The notes: generated by a model from the letters alone, not told the origin. Shown: positions 1 to 7,242, numbered from the stretch's first letter. The stretch is 10,246 nucleotides of DNA from Bacteroidales bacterium (GCA_030632545.1 DAOVUO010000052.1:1-10246); one strand, 5' to 3'. Made by a program: numbers and translations.

Positions 1-50
1 AATTAAACGAACTGAACATAAAGATATCTAAAATGAAAATACTAATGCAA

Positions 51-80
51 TTTCTATGAATAAATAAAATTGTATATTTA
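51..80 (+). promoter_or_regulatory. Weak candidate promoter before the rhomboid frame
   Basis: A TTTC at 51-54 lies 18 bp before TATATTTA (73-80), which resembles the Bacteroidota housekeeping pattern TTTG / TAnnTTTG but misses one base in each box. It would place a transcript start close to 85-90, a few bases before the ATG at 98. The surrounding 97 bp are very AT-rich, so a chance match is quite possible. No gene is supported in 1-97. Confidence 0.22.
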
Positions 81-97
81 GGCTTAAATTAAAAAAT

Positions 98-676
98 ATG
101 AAAATTCATTACAATTCGCCAGTAGTACTAAGTTTTGCACTCACTTCCACACCCCTTAACGAACTAAATTGAAGGACAGTAGGGGCAGTTGTCGACTTAT
201 TTTCTGTTCCTCCATCACTTAATTGGTCGAATCCTATAAGTTATTTTCGCTTATTTTCGCACATTGTTGGTCACGATTACTCAAGCATGCAGCATTTAGT
301 TGGCAATATGACTTTTATTCTTCTTTTAGGTCCAATTTTAGAAGAAAAATACGGTGCGAAAAATCTGCTATTTATGATACTTTTCACTGGAGGAATTACT
401 GGACTTATGAACGTTATGTTTTTAAATACGGCACTGTTAGGAGCTAGCGGAATTGTATTTATGTTTATTGTGCTAGTTTCGTTTACTAACACAAAATCAA
501 GCGGTATTCCACTAACTTTTATACTGATAATACTGCTTTTTGTTGGTCAAGAAGTACTAAATAGCTTTAAAAGCGATAATGTTTCGCAATTTGCACATAT
601 TATTGGTGGTGTTATTGGTAGCGGATTTGGTTACATGTTACGGCCAAAAACAACTGAATACGAAGAAAATAATTAA
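98..676 (+). pseudogene. Rhomboid-family intramembrane serine protease, interrupted by in-frame TGA
   Basis: Rhomboids cut transmembrane helices inside the membrane with a Ser-His dyad. The frame opened by ATG 98 and the frame running to TAA 674-676 are the same and would give 192 residues, a usual length for the short Bacteroidota rhomboids. Visible motifs, numbered from ATG 98, are HLVGN (His66, Asn70; oxyanion-side His/Asn), GASG (catalytic Ser117) and AHIIGG (catalytic His167). The region before them reads YFRLFSHIVGH, the classic L1-loop approach, so coding extends well upstream of the first later ATG (287). A TGA at 170-172 interrupts the frame at codon 25, in a context LN*RT where a Trp would fit. 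Codons 17-24 (TSTPLNEL) are also too polar for the first membrane helix. A start at 287 would keep the dyad but lose helix 1 and most of L1. The rhomboid identity is secure. Loss of function is inferred, and a sequencing error at the TGA is the main alternative. Confidence 0.72.
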
Positions 677-713
677 TAAGCACAGTTTTAAATCGCAAAT
701 TAAAATTAAAATA

Positions 714-1889
714 ATGAATAAATTAAGTGTAATATTTCTAATTGCCATTATATCACTTTCTGCTTGTAACAAAAAAGAAAGTGATTTTGTATCTAGTCTT
801 GTTGAAAACAATAAAAAACAACAGTCGGTTCATTTCAAACTAACACAAAAACACTACTATTCTAATGGTGAAGACACTACAACTACTCCTTACGAAGTGT
901 GGGTTGTTCGTGATTCAAATGACTCACTCAGAAATGGTTATATTTGGGTAGATAATAATTATCGTCCTTACAATATGGTTTACGAAATGGGTGATTTTTA
1001 TCTTTCAATTCCGCCTAAAAAAACAAGTATTTTATATCCTAATTTTTCAGATAATATAATATCTAATGTTGATTGGATTGATATTTTTCTGAATCCTGAA
1101 ACATTTCAAGCACAAATTAAGGACAGTTTAAACAAAGTATTAATTTCGGACACATTGTATAATGAAGTAGAGTGTAGTAAAATAGTCATTAACTTTCCTG
1201 TAAATAAAAAAGGGGCTAGCACAAGCCACACATACTTAATTAGCAAACAGAAAAATACCCCATTATGGGCAATGATGAAATTAGTTACTAAGGATTATAC
1301 TTATTTTGACGAATTATATTTTACAAATTTTGAGTTTAATACAGTAAATCAAGCGAGCTTAAAAGAGAAACATAAAGAAATAATAGCAGCAAATCCAATT
1401 GAACGTGGTGGAGATAATTCGGAAATCTCGAGGCTAGAGAGCATGTTACATATAGGCGATGATGCGCCAATGTTCGATGGCTCTTTTTATTCTGATGAGC
1501 AGGAATTTAAGCTTAATGATTATCTTGGAAAAAATATAATAATTGTAGATTTTTGGTATACACATTGTCCGCCTTGTGTAAAAGCAATGCCTGCACTATC
1601 GGCACTCTACGAAAAGCATAAAGACAAAGGATTAAAAGTTTTTGGACTTAACTCGGTTGATAATCAAGCACACAGTTTAGATAATTTGAGCAAATTTCTG
1701 AAAAAAAGAAAAACAAGTTATGATATTATTATGATTCAGCCTGAAGTGGACATGATGTACAAGGTTAATGGCTATCCAACCATGTATATTATTGACAAAG
1801 AAGGAAAAATTGCATTTGCAGAAATAGGATACGACGAGCAAAAATTTGCTGAATTTGTAAATAAAGTAGAAGAATTGTTAGAGGAATAA
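714..1889 (+). CDS. TlpA/ResA-type thioredoxin lipoprotein with large N-terminal domain
   Basis: A predicted thiol-disulfide oxidoreductase tethered to a membrane on the periplasmic side, 391 residues. The chosen ATG gives a lipoprotein signal with lipobox LSAC (Cys18). Upstream in-frame starts would overlap the rhomboid frame and bury this signal. Residues ~30-240 form a domain I cannot name. It has alternating strand-like segments (for example SVHFKLTQKHYY and YNMVYEMGDFYLSI) that loosely recall LolA-like lipoprotein-binding folds. From about residue 247 (IGDDAP) a TlpA/AhpC-TSA-type thioredoxin domain runs to the end, with WYTHCPPC (Cys285, Cys288) and the cis-proline loop GYPT (Pro355). 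Proteins with CPPC sites in this family usually reduce specific envelope disulfides, for example in cytochrome c maturation; the substrate here is unknown. It lies 37 bp after the rhomboid frame and may share its transcript. Confidence 0.88.
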   Translation: MNKLSVIFLIAIISLSACNKKESDFVSSLVENNKKQQSVHFKLTQKHYYSNGEDTTTTPYEVWVVRDSNDSLRNGYIWVDNNYRPYNMVYEMGDFYLSIPPKKTSILYPNFSDNIISNVDWIDIFLNPETFQAQIKDSLNKVLISDTLYNEVECSKIVINFPVNKKGASTSHTYLISKQKNTPLWAMMKLVTKDYTYFDELYFTNFEFNTVNQASLKEKHKEIIAANPIERGGDNSEISRLESMLHIGDDAPMFDGSFYSDEQEFKLNDYLGKNIIIVDFWYTHCPPCVKAMPALSALYEKHKDKGLKVFGLNSVDNQAHSLDNLSKFLKKRKTSYDIIMIQPEVDMMYKVNGYPTMYIIDKEGKIAFAEIGYDEQKFAEFVNKVEELLEE

Positions 1890-1898
1890 TATAAAACA

Positions 1899-1936
1899 AA
1901 CTAAAAGTGCATCAAAAAAATGATGCACTTTTAGTT
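1899..1936. terminator. Perfect 16-bp hairpin between convergent genes
   Basis: Arms 1899-1914 and 1921-1936 are exact reverse complements around a six-A loop. The hairpin sits 9 bp after the TlpA-like stop and 80 bp beyond the stop of the minus-strand repeat gene. On the minus strand the stem is followed by TGTTTTATATT, a modest U-rich tail; on the plus strand the U-richness lies inside the stem. It probably serves transcripts arriving from both sides. Confidence 0.75.
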
Positions 1937-2016
1937 AAATCTACATTGATATTATCTTCCTGAAAAACTACTTTTCTTAAACATTAATAAATCATCAATA
2001 TAAAATAATAAATCCT

Positions 2017-3765
2017 CTACCTTTTTCTCACAAAAAACTTAATATCAACCGACGAAGTATTATTCAAATTGTCTGTAGCATAAACAGTTATCTCATTTAC
2101 CTCACCACGTTTGAAGCCTTTAACTGCTTTTATATATGGCAATTTAGCTGCGCCATTTAAGCTATACTCCACAATTTTTGTCCCTACCTGAACATCAGTG
2201 CCAGCCAAATAAAGTTTTACATTACTTGGATAGCTTAACACACCCGATTCATCACCAATTGCCTCAATACTAAAATAATGCGAGATAACTGGTGGAACAA
2301 AATCAGCATAAAATGTCAATTCCCCTATATTTCTATTATTCACATTATCGTAAGCAAAATACTCTAAACGATGCTTTCCGTGAGTTGTAATTTTAATTGG
2401 TTTTTCAAACTTAGTTTCCTCACGTTCGTCATCTAAACTATATGAAATATATTGCATACCCGATTCATTATCATTAGCATAAAGCAATATAGAAGCATCC
2501 TTTCCTAAAAGAACAGTATCATTTACAAAATAGTAAAATCCTGTAAATTTTGCTGCCACAGTTGGACCAACTAAATCAATATAAATTTTTTCAACAGAAT
2601 ATCCATAACTGTGATATTTAGTATTTTCCCATGATTCGCTACGTGTAATATTACCAAATTTATCCTTTGCATAATAGCTTACAATATGAAAACCTGGAAT
2701 ACGTGGCAAATAAAAGGCCTCAGTATAATCTTTATAAGGTTCATCATCAATTGAATATTTCAAGCTATCAATCCCCGATTTATTATCCACACAAATAAGC
2801 TTAAACTTTGTACGACCACTAAAATAAATTTGGTCATTCACCACAAAACGGTCACCAAGCACATCAGAAGTTAAAATTGGTGGGACTTTATCCACATAAA
2901 ATTTATAACTTACCGTATCCTCAATATTTCCAACTTTGTCCGCCGAAAAATATTTTATAGTGTGATAACCATTACTCAAATACCTAACAGGAATAGACTT
3001 TCCTGCATAAAATTTAGGTTTAGACTTATCTATTTGATATTTTGTGTATTTAATTTCGGAAGCAGTGTCCAATGGCAAAAGTTCAATTTTACTTCTTTCC
3101 GATAAAGTCTCAAGCTCGGGGATATACTCACCCACAATACGATGCTTAGTTTCAGGCACTTTAGTATCCACTCTAAAAACAACGGTTTTAATCTCCTCTC
3201 TATTCCCAACAAAATCTATAGCATAATATTTTAAATTATATTCCCCCTCCTGAGCAATAGTAAAAATTGAATTATACTTTTTAAAAGATTCCCCGTTTAA
3301 ACTATAATAAATTTGCTTTACACCAACATACTTATCCGTTGAAACCATCTGAATTTCTAAACCTGGTCCATAATAAGCTGATTTATTATTAGAGCCACTT
3401 ATTGCATTTAAAAACAGCATTTTTGTTTTTGGTGTAGAACCATCAACAATTACTGGATAACTAATATTAATTTTTGTATTAGTTTTTGATGTTTTATTAT
3501 TTATTCCGCCTTGAGTAAAAAATGTATTCAAACCCTCTTTTTCAAAAAAATATGGCTGAGTATATTCTGCTTGATTATCATTCTTTAACTGTTCAGAGTT
3601 TCCGCTTGGTGAAGAAGATATACTTAAATATACCGGAAGCTTCAAATTCCAAAACAACACACCACTGCTATCTCTATAACTCTGAAATTTAATCACTTCA
3701 GGCTCTTGTGCAGCTATAGTACTAATAGAAAAGATAGTAATAAAAAATAAAATAAATCGTTTCAT
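2017..3765 (-). CDS. Secreted protein with about five Ig-like/OmpL47-like repeats
   Basis: An exported 582-residue protein of unknown function. The ATG at 3765 begins a signal peptide ending in STIAAQ. A start 11 codons earlier would overlap the upstream gene and bury the signal. After a low-complexity N-terminal stretch, the chain holds about five diverged β-sandwich units, near residues 131-205, 225-297, 318-400, 413-492 and 510-582. Each follows the pattern 'YYSLNG... YxxY ... G-x-h-x-l-x-YYAxDxxGN ... FyvDxxpP'. Clear copies include YYSLNGESFKKY, YAIDFVGN, FSADKVGN, YAKDKFGN, YAYDNVNN and YATDNLNN. This resembles OmpL47-type or chitobiase C-terminal/Ig-like repeats, which bind ligands or form rods. 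No catalytic motif, lipobox or type IX secretion C-terminal domain is visible. It starts 16 bp after the stop of the SpoIIE phosphatase gene, so the two are almost certainly cotranscribed. It ends with TAG, the only TAG stop in the window. Confidence 0.82.
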   Translation of the reverse strand: MKRFILFFITIFSISTIAAQEPEVIKFQSYRDSSGVLFWNLKLPVYLSISSSPSGNSEQLKNDNQAEYTQPYFFEKEGLNTFFTQGGINNKTSKTNTKINISYPVIVDGSTPKTKMLFLNAISGSNNKSAYYGPGLEIQMVSTDKYVGVKQIYYSLNGESFKKYNSIFTIAQEGEYNLKYYAIDFVGNREEIKTVVFRVDTKVPETKHRIVGEYIPELETLSERSKIELLPLDTASEIKYTKYQIDKSKPKFYAGKSIPVRYLSNGYHTIKYFSADKVGNIEDTVSYKFYVDKVPPILTSDVLGDRFVVNDQIYFSGRTKFKLICVDNKSGIDSLKYSIDDEPYKDYTEAFYLPRIPGFHIVSYYAKDKFGNITRSESWENTKYHSYGYSVEKIYIDLVGPTVAAKFTGFYYFVNDTVLLGKDASILLYANDNESGMQYISYSLDDEREETKFEKPIKITTHGKHRLEYFAYDNVNNRNIGELTFYADFVPPVISHYFSIEAIGDESGVLSYPSNVKLYLAGTDVQVGTKIVEYSLNGAAKLPYIKAVKGFKRGEVNEITVYATDNLNNTSSVDIKFFVRKR

Positions 3766-3781
3766 AGCTTTTGATAAAAAA

Positions 3782-5629
3782 TTACACTCTAAGGCCAATT
3801 ACAATAACATCATCAAGCTGAGGATTTTGTCCACGCCACTCTAAAATTTCAGTATTAAGTGCCAATTCTTGCTCTTTCATCTTCTTTTGATGCAATCCGT
3901 CAAGTAGTACTTTAAATCGTTTCCGCATATATCGCTTATTATCATCCGCATTAAACTGGTCAATAAAACCATCTGAGAATAGATAAAGTTCAATTTCATC
4001 ATTTTTCTCAAAGCTAAACTCATTCAATTCAAATACTTTTTCACTTTTTATACTATATCCCCCAATTGCAACAGGACTCCCCTTAATCATAAACTGCTCA
4101 TCATTTATAAAATAAATTAAAGGATTTCCTGCGCCAGCAAACTGAATACTATTATTATCGTAATCAATTGTTATTAAGGTAATATCCATTCCGTCACGAT
4201 TATCGGTATGTACCTGATTAAGAGAGCTTCGAACACCTGCATCTAATTCACTTAAAATTTTATCTGGTTGAGTTATTTTCTCATATTCGACAACACGCGA
4301 TAATATATTATTACCAATCATACTTAAAAATGCCCCTGGCACTCCGTGTCCTGTACAGTCCACTGCTGCAACAATAACTTTATTATCTACTTTAGCATAA
4401 TAATAAAAATCGCCGCTTACTACATCTCTTGGTTTAAAAAAAACAAAAGCATCTTTCACCAAATCAGTAATTTTTACTGTTCTATTCAACATTGCTGCCT
4501 GAATATATTGAGCATAATTTATACTTGAAGTTAACTTGTAGTTAAGTTCAGCCAATTTTTCATTACTTTGTTCCAATGCCTCATTTTGCGTCTGAATTTC
4601 CTCTCTCTGCTGCAATATTTCGAAATTCATTGCCAGAAGTTTTTTGTTATCCTTTCTTTTTTGCCAATATGCGTAAAAGATTAAAAGTCCAACTATAATT
4701 ACGAACAAAATAATCATAAATGAAACCCTTTGCGCTCTTATTTTTTCTTCTCTTGCTTGTTTGGCCTCTATTTTTTTAAGCAAACCATCACGCCTAAGCA
4801 CCTCTAACTCAAGCTCCTTTTTGCTCATATTTTTTAAAATCTTTTTATTTGTAGAGGCAGTCACTTCAATTTCTTTCTCTTTTGTAATAATTTCTCTTTG
4901 CTTAACAAGTAACTCTAAACTATCACGAATTGTTTGCTCTTGAAGTAATTGTTTACGCAAACGCTCTTGCTCCAAATCACCACGTATTTCCTTAACTTTT
5001 TTCCCTTGAACTAATTCATTAAAACCTTTATAGTAATCAAAATAATACATTGATTTTTCATAGTCACCTGCTTTTTGATATGATTCTGAAAGCATTCCAT
5101 AACAACTACGCATTTGTTGCGTGTCATTTATTTCACGTGCATAATCCAAAGCCGTTGTAAGCTTTTTTATTGATTCGTCATATCGCTTTAAATTATTTAA
5201 AACAACCGACATGTTTATAAGTGCCGAAATCATCCCTATTTTCTCATCTTTGGCCTTACGAACTACAAATGTTTGCTCAAAATAAATTAATGACTCGTCA
5301 TACTTTTTCATATCAGCCAGAATCAATGCTATATTACTATTAATCATTGCTATAGCATTTCTGTTCCCTAATTGAGTGTTTAACTCTAGTGATTTTTTAT
5401 AGAATTTTAATCCTAATTCTAAATAATTATGCTCCCAATATTTCATGGCAATTTGATTATAAAAATCAGTTGCCTCTTTTTTCTTATTTTCATTTAAACT
5501 TTCTTCAGCTCCAGTTATATACTTTTCAATTAAAGCACTATCTTGTCTTGATAGCATATAAACATCTTGCGCATTAATTTTAGAAATAGAAAAAAACAAA
5601 ATCAATAGAAAAATTACAGAAAATCTCAT
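3782..5629 (-). CDS. Transmembrane TPR sensor with cytoplasmic SpoIIE-type PP2C phosphatase
   Basis: A predicted signal-transducing Ser/Thr phosphatase of 615 residues. The ATG at 5629 starts a signal peptide ending in INAQ; a start 19 codons earlier would hide it. Order of parts: about four TPR-like helix pairs (~35-205, e.g. AMINSNIALILADMKKYDES), a charged coiled coil (~210-295), one membrane helix (~302-322), a second coiled coil (~325-365), the linker SINYAQYIQAAML (369-381), then the PPM/SpoIIE domain to the end. Metal-site motifs are intact: KPRDVVSGDF (Asp402, Asp407), VDCTGHGVPGAF (Asp424), DGMDITL (Asp479, Asp482), FSDGF (Asp553) and QLDDVIV (Asp606, Asp607), so activity is expected. 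The topology implies periplasmic TPRs and a cytoplasmic phosphatase. SpoIIE/RsbU relatives dephosphorylate STAS anti-sigma-factor antagonists, but no STAS, kinase or sigma gene lies in this window. It is the first gene of a two-gene unit. Confidence 0.92.
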   Translation of the reverse strand: MRFSVIFLLILFFSISKINAQDVYMLSRQDSALIEKYITGAEESLNENKKKEATDFYNQIAMKYWEHNYLELGLKFYKKSLELNTQLGNRNAIAMINSNIALILADMKKYDESLIYFEQTFVVRKAKDEKIGMISALINMSVVLNNLKRYDESIKKLTTALDYAREINDTQQMRSCYGMLSESYQKAGDYEKSMYYFDYYKGFNELVQGKKVKEIRGDLEQERLRKQLLQEQTIRDSLELLVKQREIITKEKEIEVTASTNKKILKNMSKKELELEVLRRDGLLKKIEAKQAREEKIRAQRVSFMIILFVIIVGLLIFYAYWQKRKDNKKLLAMNFEILQQREEIQTQNEALEQSNEKLAELNYKLTSSINYAQYIQAAMLNRTVKITDLVKDAFVFFKPRDVVSGDFYYYAKVDNKVIVAAVDCTGHGVPGAFLSMIGNNILSRVVEYEKITQPDKILSELDAGVRSSLNQVHTDNRDGMDITLITIDYDNNSIQFAGAGNPLIYFINDEQFMIKGSPVAIGGYSIKSEKVFELNEFSFEKNDEIELYLFSDGFIDQFNADDNKRYMRKRFKVLLDGLHQKKMKEQELALNTEILEWRGQNPQLDDVIVIGLRV

Positions 5630-5710
5630 AGACTTTAATCTTAAATACGTTTTTGTAGACGTGGAAGCTGTAAAACTAAAAATCAATTAAAATAAACTTG
5701 TTTTTTAGAA

Positions 5711-5741
5711 TTTATACACAAATCTAATCAAATTACGTTTA
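5711..5741 (+). promoter_or_regulatory. Weak candidate promoter for the 5764 gene
   Basis: TTTA at 5711-5714 and TACGTTTA at 5734-5741 are separated by 19 bp, the preferred Bacteroidota spacing. Each box deviates from TTTG / TAnnTTTG at one position. It would overlap the opposing promoter candidate, so the two directions could compete. The leader would be only about 15-20 nt. Confidence 0.25.
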
Positions 5742-5746
5742 CTAAA
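5719..5746 (-). promoter_or_regulatory. Candidate promoter for the SpoIIE/repeat-protein unit
   Basis: Read on the minus strand, 5726-5719 is TAGATTTG, an exact fit to the Bacteroidota -7 box TAnnTTTG. About 16 bp upstream lies GTTTA, a weak -33 box. Transcription would start near 5712, giving a leader of about 83 nt before the ATG at 5629. The exact -7 match in a divergent intergenic region makes this one of the better promoter calls here. Confidence 0.45.
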
Positions 5747-5763
5747 CTAGAAAAAACATTATT

Positions 5764-6612
5764 ATGAAAAAATATATTATTACGTTTTTAATTAGCCTCA
5801 ATTTTTATAGTGTGCTTAGTCAAATAAATATAAACCAAACTGAAAATAAAATTAAGGATTTAGAACAAAAAATAAAAAGTGAACAAAATGATTCCATTAA
5901 AATTGCTTTATCAGAAGAAATTGAAAAAGAATTTAGTAAAATATTACTTTCCAGAGAAGCTTTTTATTATGAATTCAAATTTCAGTATATAGCAGTATTA
6001 AAATCAGATGATAATTTTTTTCTTACTATAAGTTGGAGCATTCCGTTAAATAATGGTGAATTTAAATATTTTGGATTTTTCGCATATCAACAGAGTAAAA
6101 AAAGAATAAAAACATACAATTTCAATTCGCTTTTTGAATCATTACAATCTCCAGAAATGATGGCCTCACGGAATTCAGGTTGGCATCCGATACTTTATTA
6201 TCAAATAATTACTAAAGAACAGGGTCGCAAAACTTACTATACATTATTAGGCTGGGACGGGAAAGATGCTTTATCAAATATAAAAATAATTGATATAATA
6301 AGATTTTCGGGTAATGGACTAATAATTCTAGGAGAAAAATTAATTCAGGGACAAGGCAAAAAATTTGGTCACATTGAATTTGAATTTAACGAACGCTCTG
6401 TAATGACACTTAAATACATGAATAATGCAATAGTATTTGACCATTTAGCTCCTATTGACCCACAATATAAGGGAATTGCAGCATATTATGGCCCTGATGG
6501 AACTTATGATGGTCTTATTTTTGAGGACGGAAAGTGGAATTTAATTGAAGCAATTGATATTAGGAATCCAAAGATGAAAACAATTAAACAAAAAAATAAA
6601 AAATCATTTTAA
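5764..6612 (+). CDS. Exported protein of unknown function
   Basis: 282 residues with a signal peptide ending in SVLSQ. Residues ~22-60 are a charged, probably helical stretch. The rest looks like a globular β-rich domain with distinctive segments: SWSIPLNNGEFKYFGFF (91-107), HPILYYQII (141-149), YYTLLGWDGKDALSNIKIID (158-177), FDHLAP (225-230) and YYGPDGTYDGLIFEDGKW (241-258). From memory, this combination (YTLLGWDG, DHLAP and YGPDGxYDG) recurs in uncharacterised exported proteins of Bacteroidota; I know no function or enzyme motif for it. It has no lipobox or membrane helix after the signal, so a periplasmic location is likely. It is divergent from the SpoIIE unit (134 bp) and followed 70 bp later by another exported orphan on the same strand. 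Confidence 0.85.
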   Translation: MKKYIITFLISLNFYSVLSQININQTENKIKDLEQKIKSEQNDSIKIALSEEIEKEFSKILLSREAFYYEFKFQYIAVLKSDDNFFLTISWSIPLNNGEFKYFGFFAYQQSKKRIKTYNFNSLFESLQSPEMMASRNSGWHPILYYQIITKEQGRKTYYTLLGWDGKDALSNIKIIDIIRFSGNGLIILGEKLIQGQGKKFGHIEFEFNERSVMTLKYMNNAIVFDHLAPIDPQYKGIAAYYGPDGTYDGLIFEDGKWNLIEAIDIRNPKMKTIKQKNKKSF

Positions 6613-6682
6613 AAATACAACTTTATAAAACAAAACCCATATCAGGGATAGACAATATTACAAATACTTACAAAAAAAAACC

Positions 6683-7114
6683 ATGAAAAAAATACTTTTA
6701 TTGAGTGCTGCTCTATTTGGTTTATTTGCATTAAATGCTCAAATCAAAACAAATACTTTAACCATTTTCACAAGCGACAGTTTGGCAGAATTCCGTCTTT
6801 TTGTTGACGGTGATCAAAAAAACAATTTTCACGTAGATAGCATTACTATCGAGGGAATAGATTCTAGTAATGTGGAAATAGTTATTAACTTTAAACATGA
6901 AGGTTTTGCAGATGAGACAGAAAGCGTATCATTTATTGAAACACAAGATAGGGTTTACGAAATTGTTGCAAAACCAAGTTTAATGAAGTCGTTAGCACGT
7001 ACAGGAAGAGGATTAGGAAAAAAGCTCAAAATAGGAAACCATGAAAATGAAGGCAAATTAACAGATGTATTTTTACTAAAAGACAGAACAATCCTTGCTC
7101 AATTTAAGGAGTAA
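6683..7114 (+). CDS. Small exported protein, similar to the N-terminal domain seen before DUF4476
   Basis: 143 residues with a signal peptide ending in FALNAQ. The mature part begins NTLTIFTSDSLAEFRLFVDG, then ITIEGIDSSNVEIVINFKHEG, a β-sandwich-like pattern. It recalls the 'LTIFTENG..F.L.LNG..QN....V.V.GL' segment that often precedes DUF4476 in Bacteroidota exported proteins. No DUF4476 domain follows; instead the C-terminus is a basic stretch (SLARTGRGLGKKLKIG, 103-118) and a short tail. The family link is by pattern memory and is tentative. It starts 70 bp after the 5764 gene with a run of nine A just before CCATG and no clear Shine-Dalgarno. It could be cotranscribed with the 5764 gene, as no terminator is visible between them. 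Confidence 0.78.
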   Translation: MKKILLLSAALFGLFALNAQIKTNTLTIFTSDSLAEFRLFVDGDQKNNFHVDSITIEGIDSSNVEIVINFKHEGFADETESVSFIETQDRVYEIVAKPSLMKSLARTGRGLGKKLKIGNHENEGKLTDVFLLKDRTILAQFKE

Positions 7115-7153
7115 TACATCAATACAATAGTTTCCCGATGTTACTGGAGGCTG

Positions 7154-7242
7154 ATGAATTTTGTCAAAGTTAGGGCTCGTAAATACGTAAACAGCTTAGA
7201 ATCTACAACTCTATTAAAAATATGGGCTTTGACAAAGTTCAT
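7154..7242. repeat. 89-bp imperfect palindrome with TTTGTCAAAG arms
   Basis: Arms 7154-7169 (ATGAATTTTGTCAAAG) and 7227-7242 (CTTTGACAAAGTTCAT) are complementary over 16 bp, with one G:T wobble, around a 57-nt spacer. The core of each arm is itself a near palindrome: CTTTG-A-CAAAG is perfect in the right arm and differs at one position in the left. The element fills much of the 258-bp gap between the 6683 gene and htpG; no gene is supported in that gap. It could be a small non-autonomous palindromic repeat, a pair of operator sites, or a structured leader or terminator. Confidence 0.55.

Noticed and set aside
1..59. Two frames open at the left edge (to TAA 29-31 and TGA 57-59), possibly the tail of an upstream gene.
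   Set aside because: They are only 9-18 codons with no recognisable motif, so no upstream gene end can be supported.
6..165. The 8-mer AACGAACT occurs at 6-13 and again at 158-165, inside the damaged part of the rhomboid frame.
   Set aside because: The match is too short and the flanks diverge, so it does not support a duplication or target-site repeat.
152..185. CCCCT (152-156) and AGGGG (181-185) flank the rhomboid TGA, suggesting an invertible segment that could restore the frame.
   Set aside because: Inverting the 24 bp between them still leaves an in-frame TAA, and the arms are only five bases.
287..676. A functional 129-residue rhomboid starting at ATG 287.
   Set aside because: It would begin two residues before the conserved HxxxN His and lack helix 1 and L1. 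Upstream in-frame sequence clearly continues the family pattern (YFRLFSHIVGH).
579..713. A longer N-terminus for the TlpA-like lipoprotein, starting inside the rhomboid frame.
   Set aside because: It overlaps conserved rhomboid coding sequence and hides a clean lipobox signal peptide that begins at 714.
3766..3798. Upstream start for the repeat protein, overlapping the phosphatase gene by 17 bp.
   Set aside because: The extra 11 residues precede a well-formed signal peptide that begins at 3765.
5630..5686. Upstream start for the SpoIIE phosphatase, adding 19 residues.
   Set aside because: The extension is polar, precedes the signal peptide and leaves less room for the promoter match at 5719-5746.
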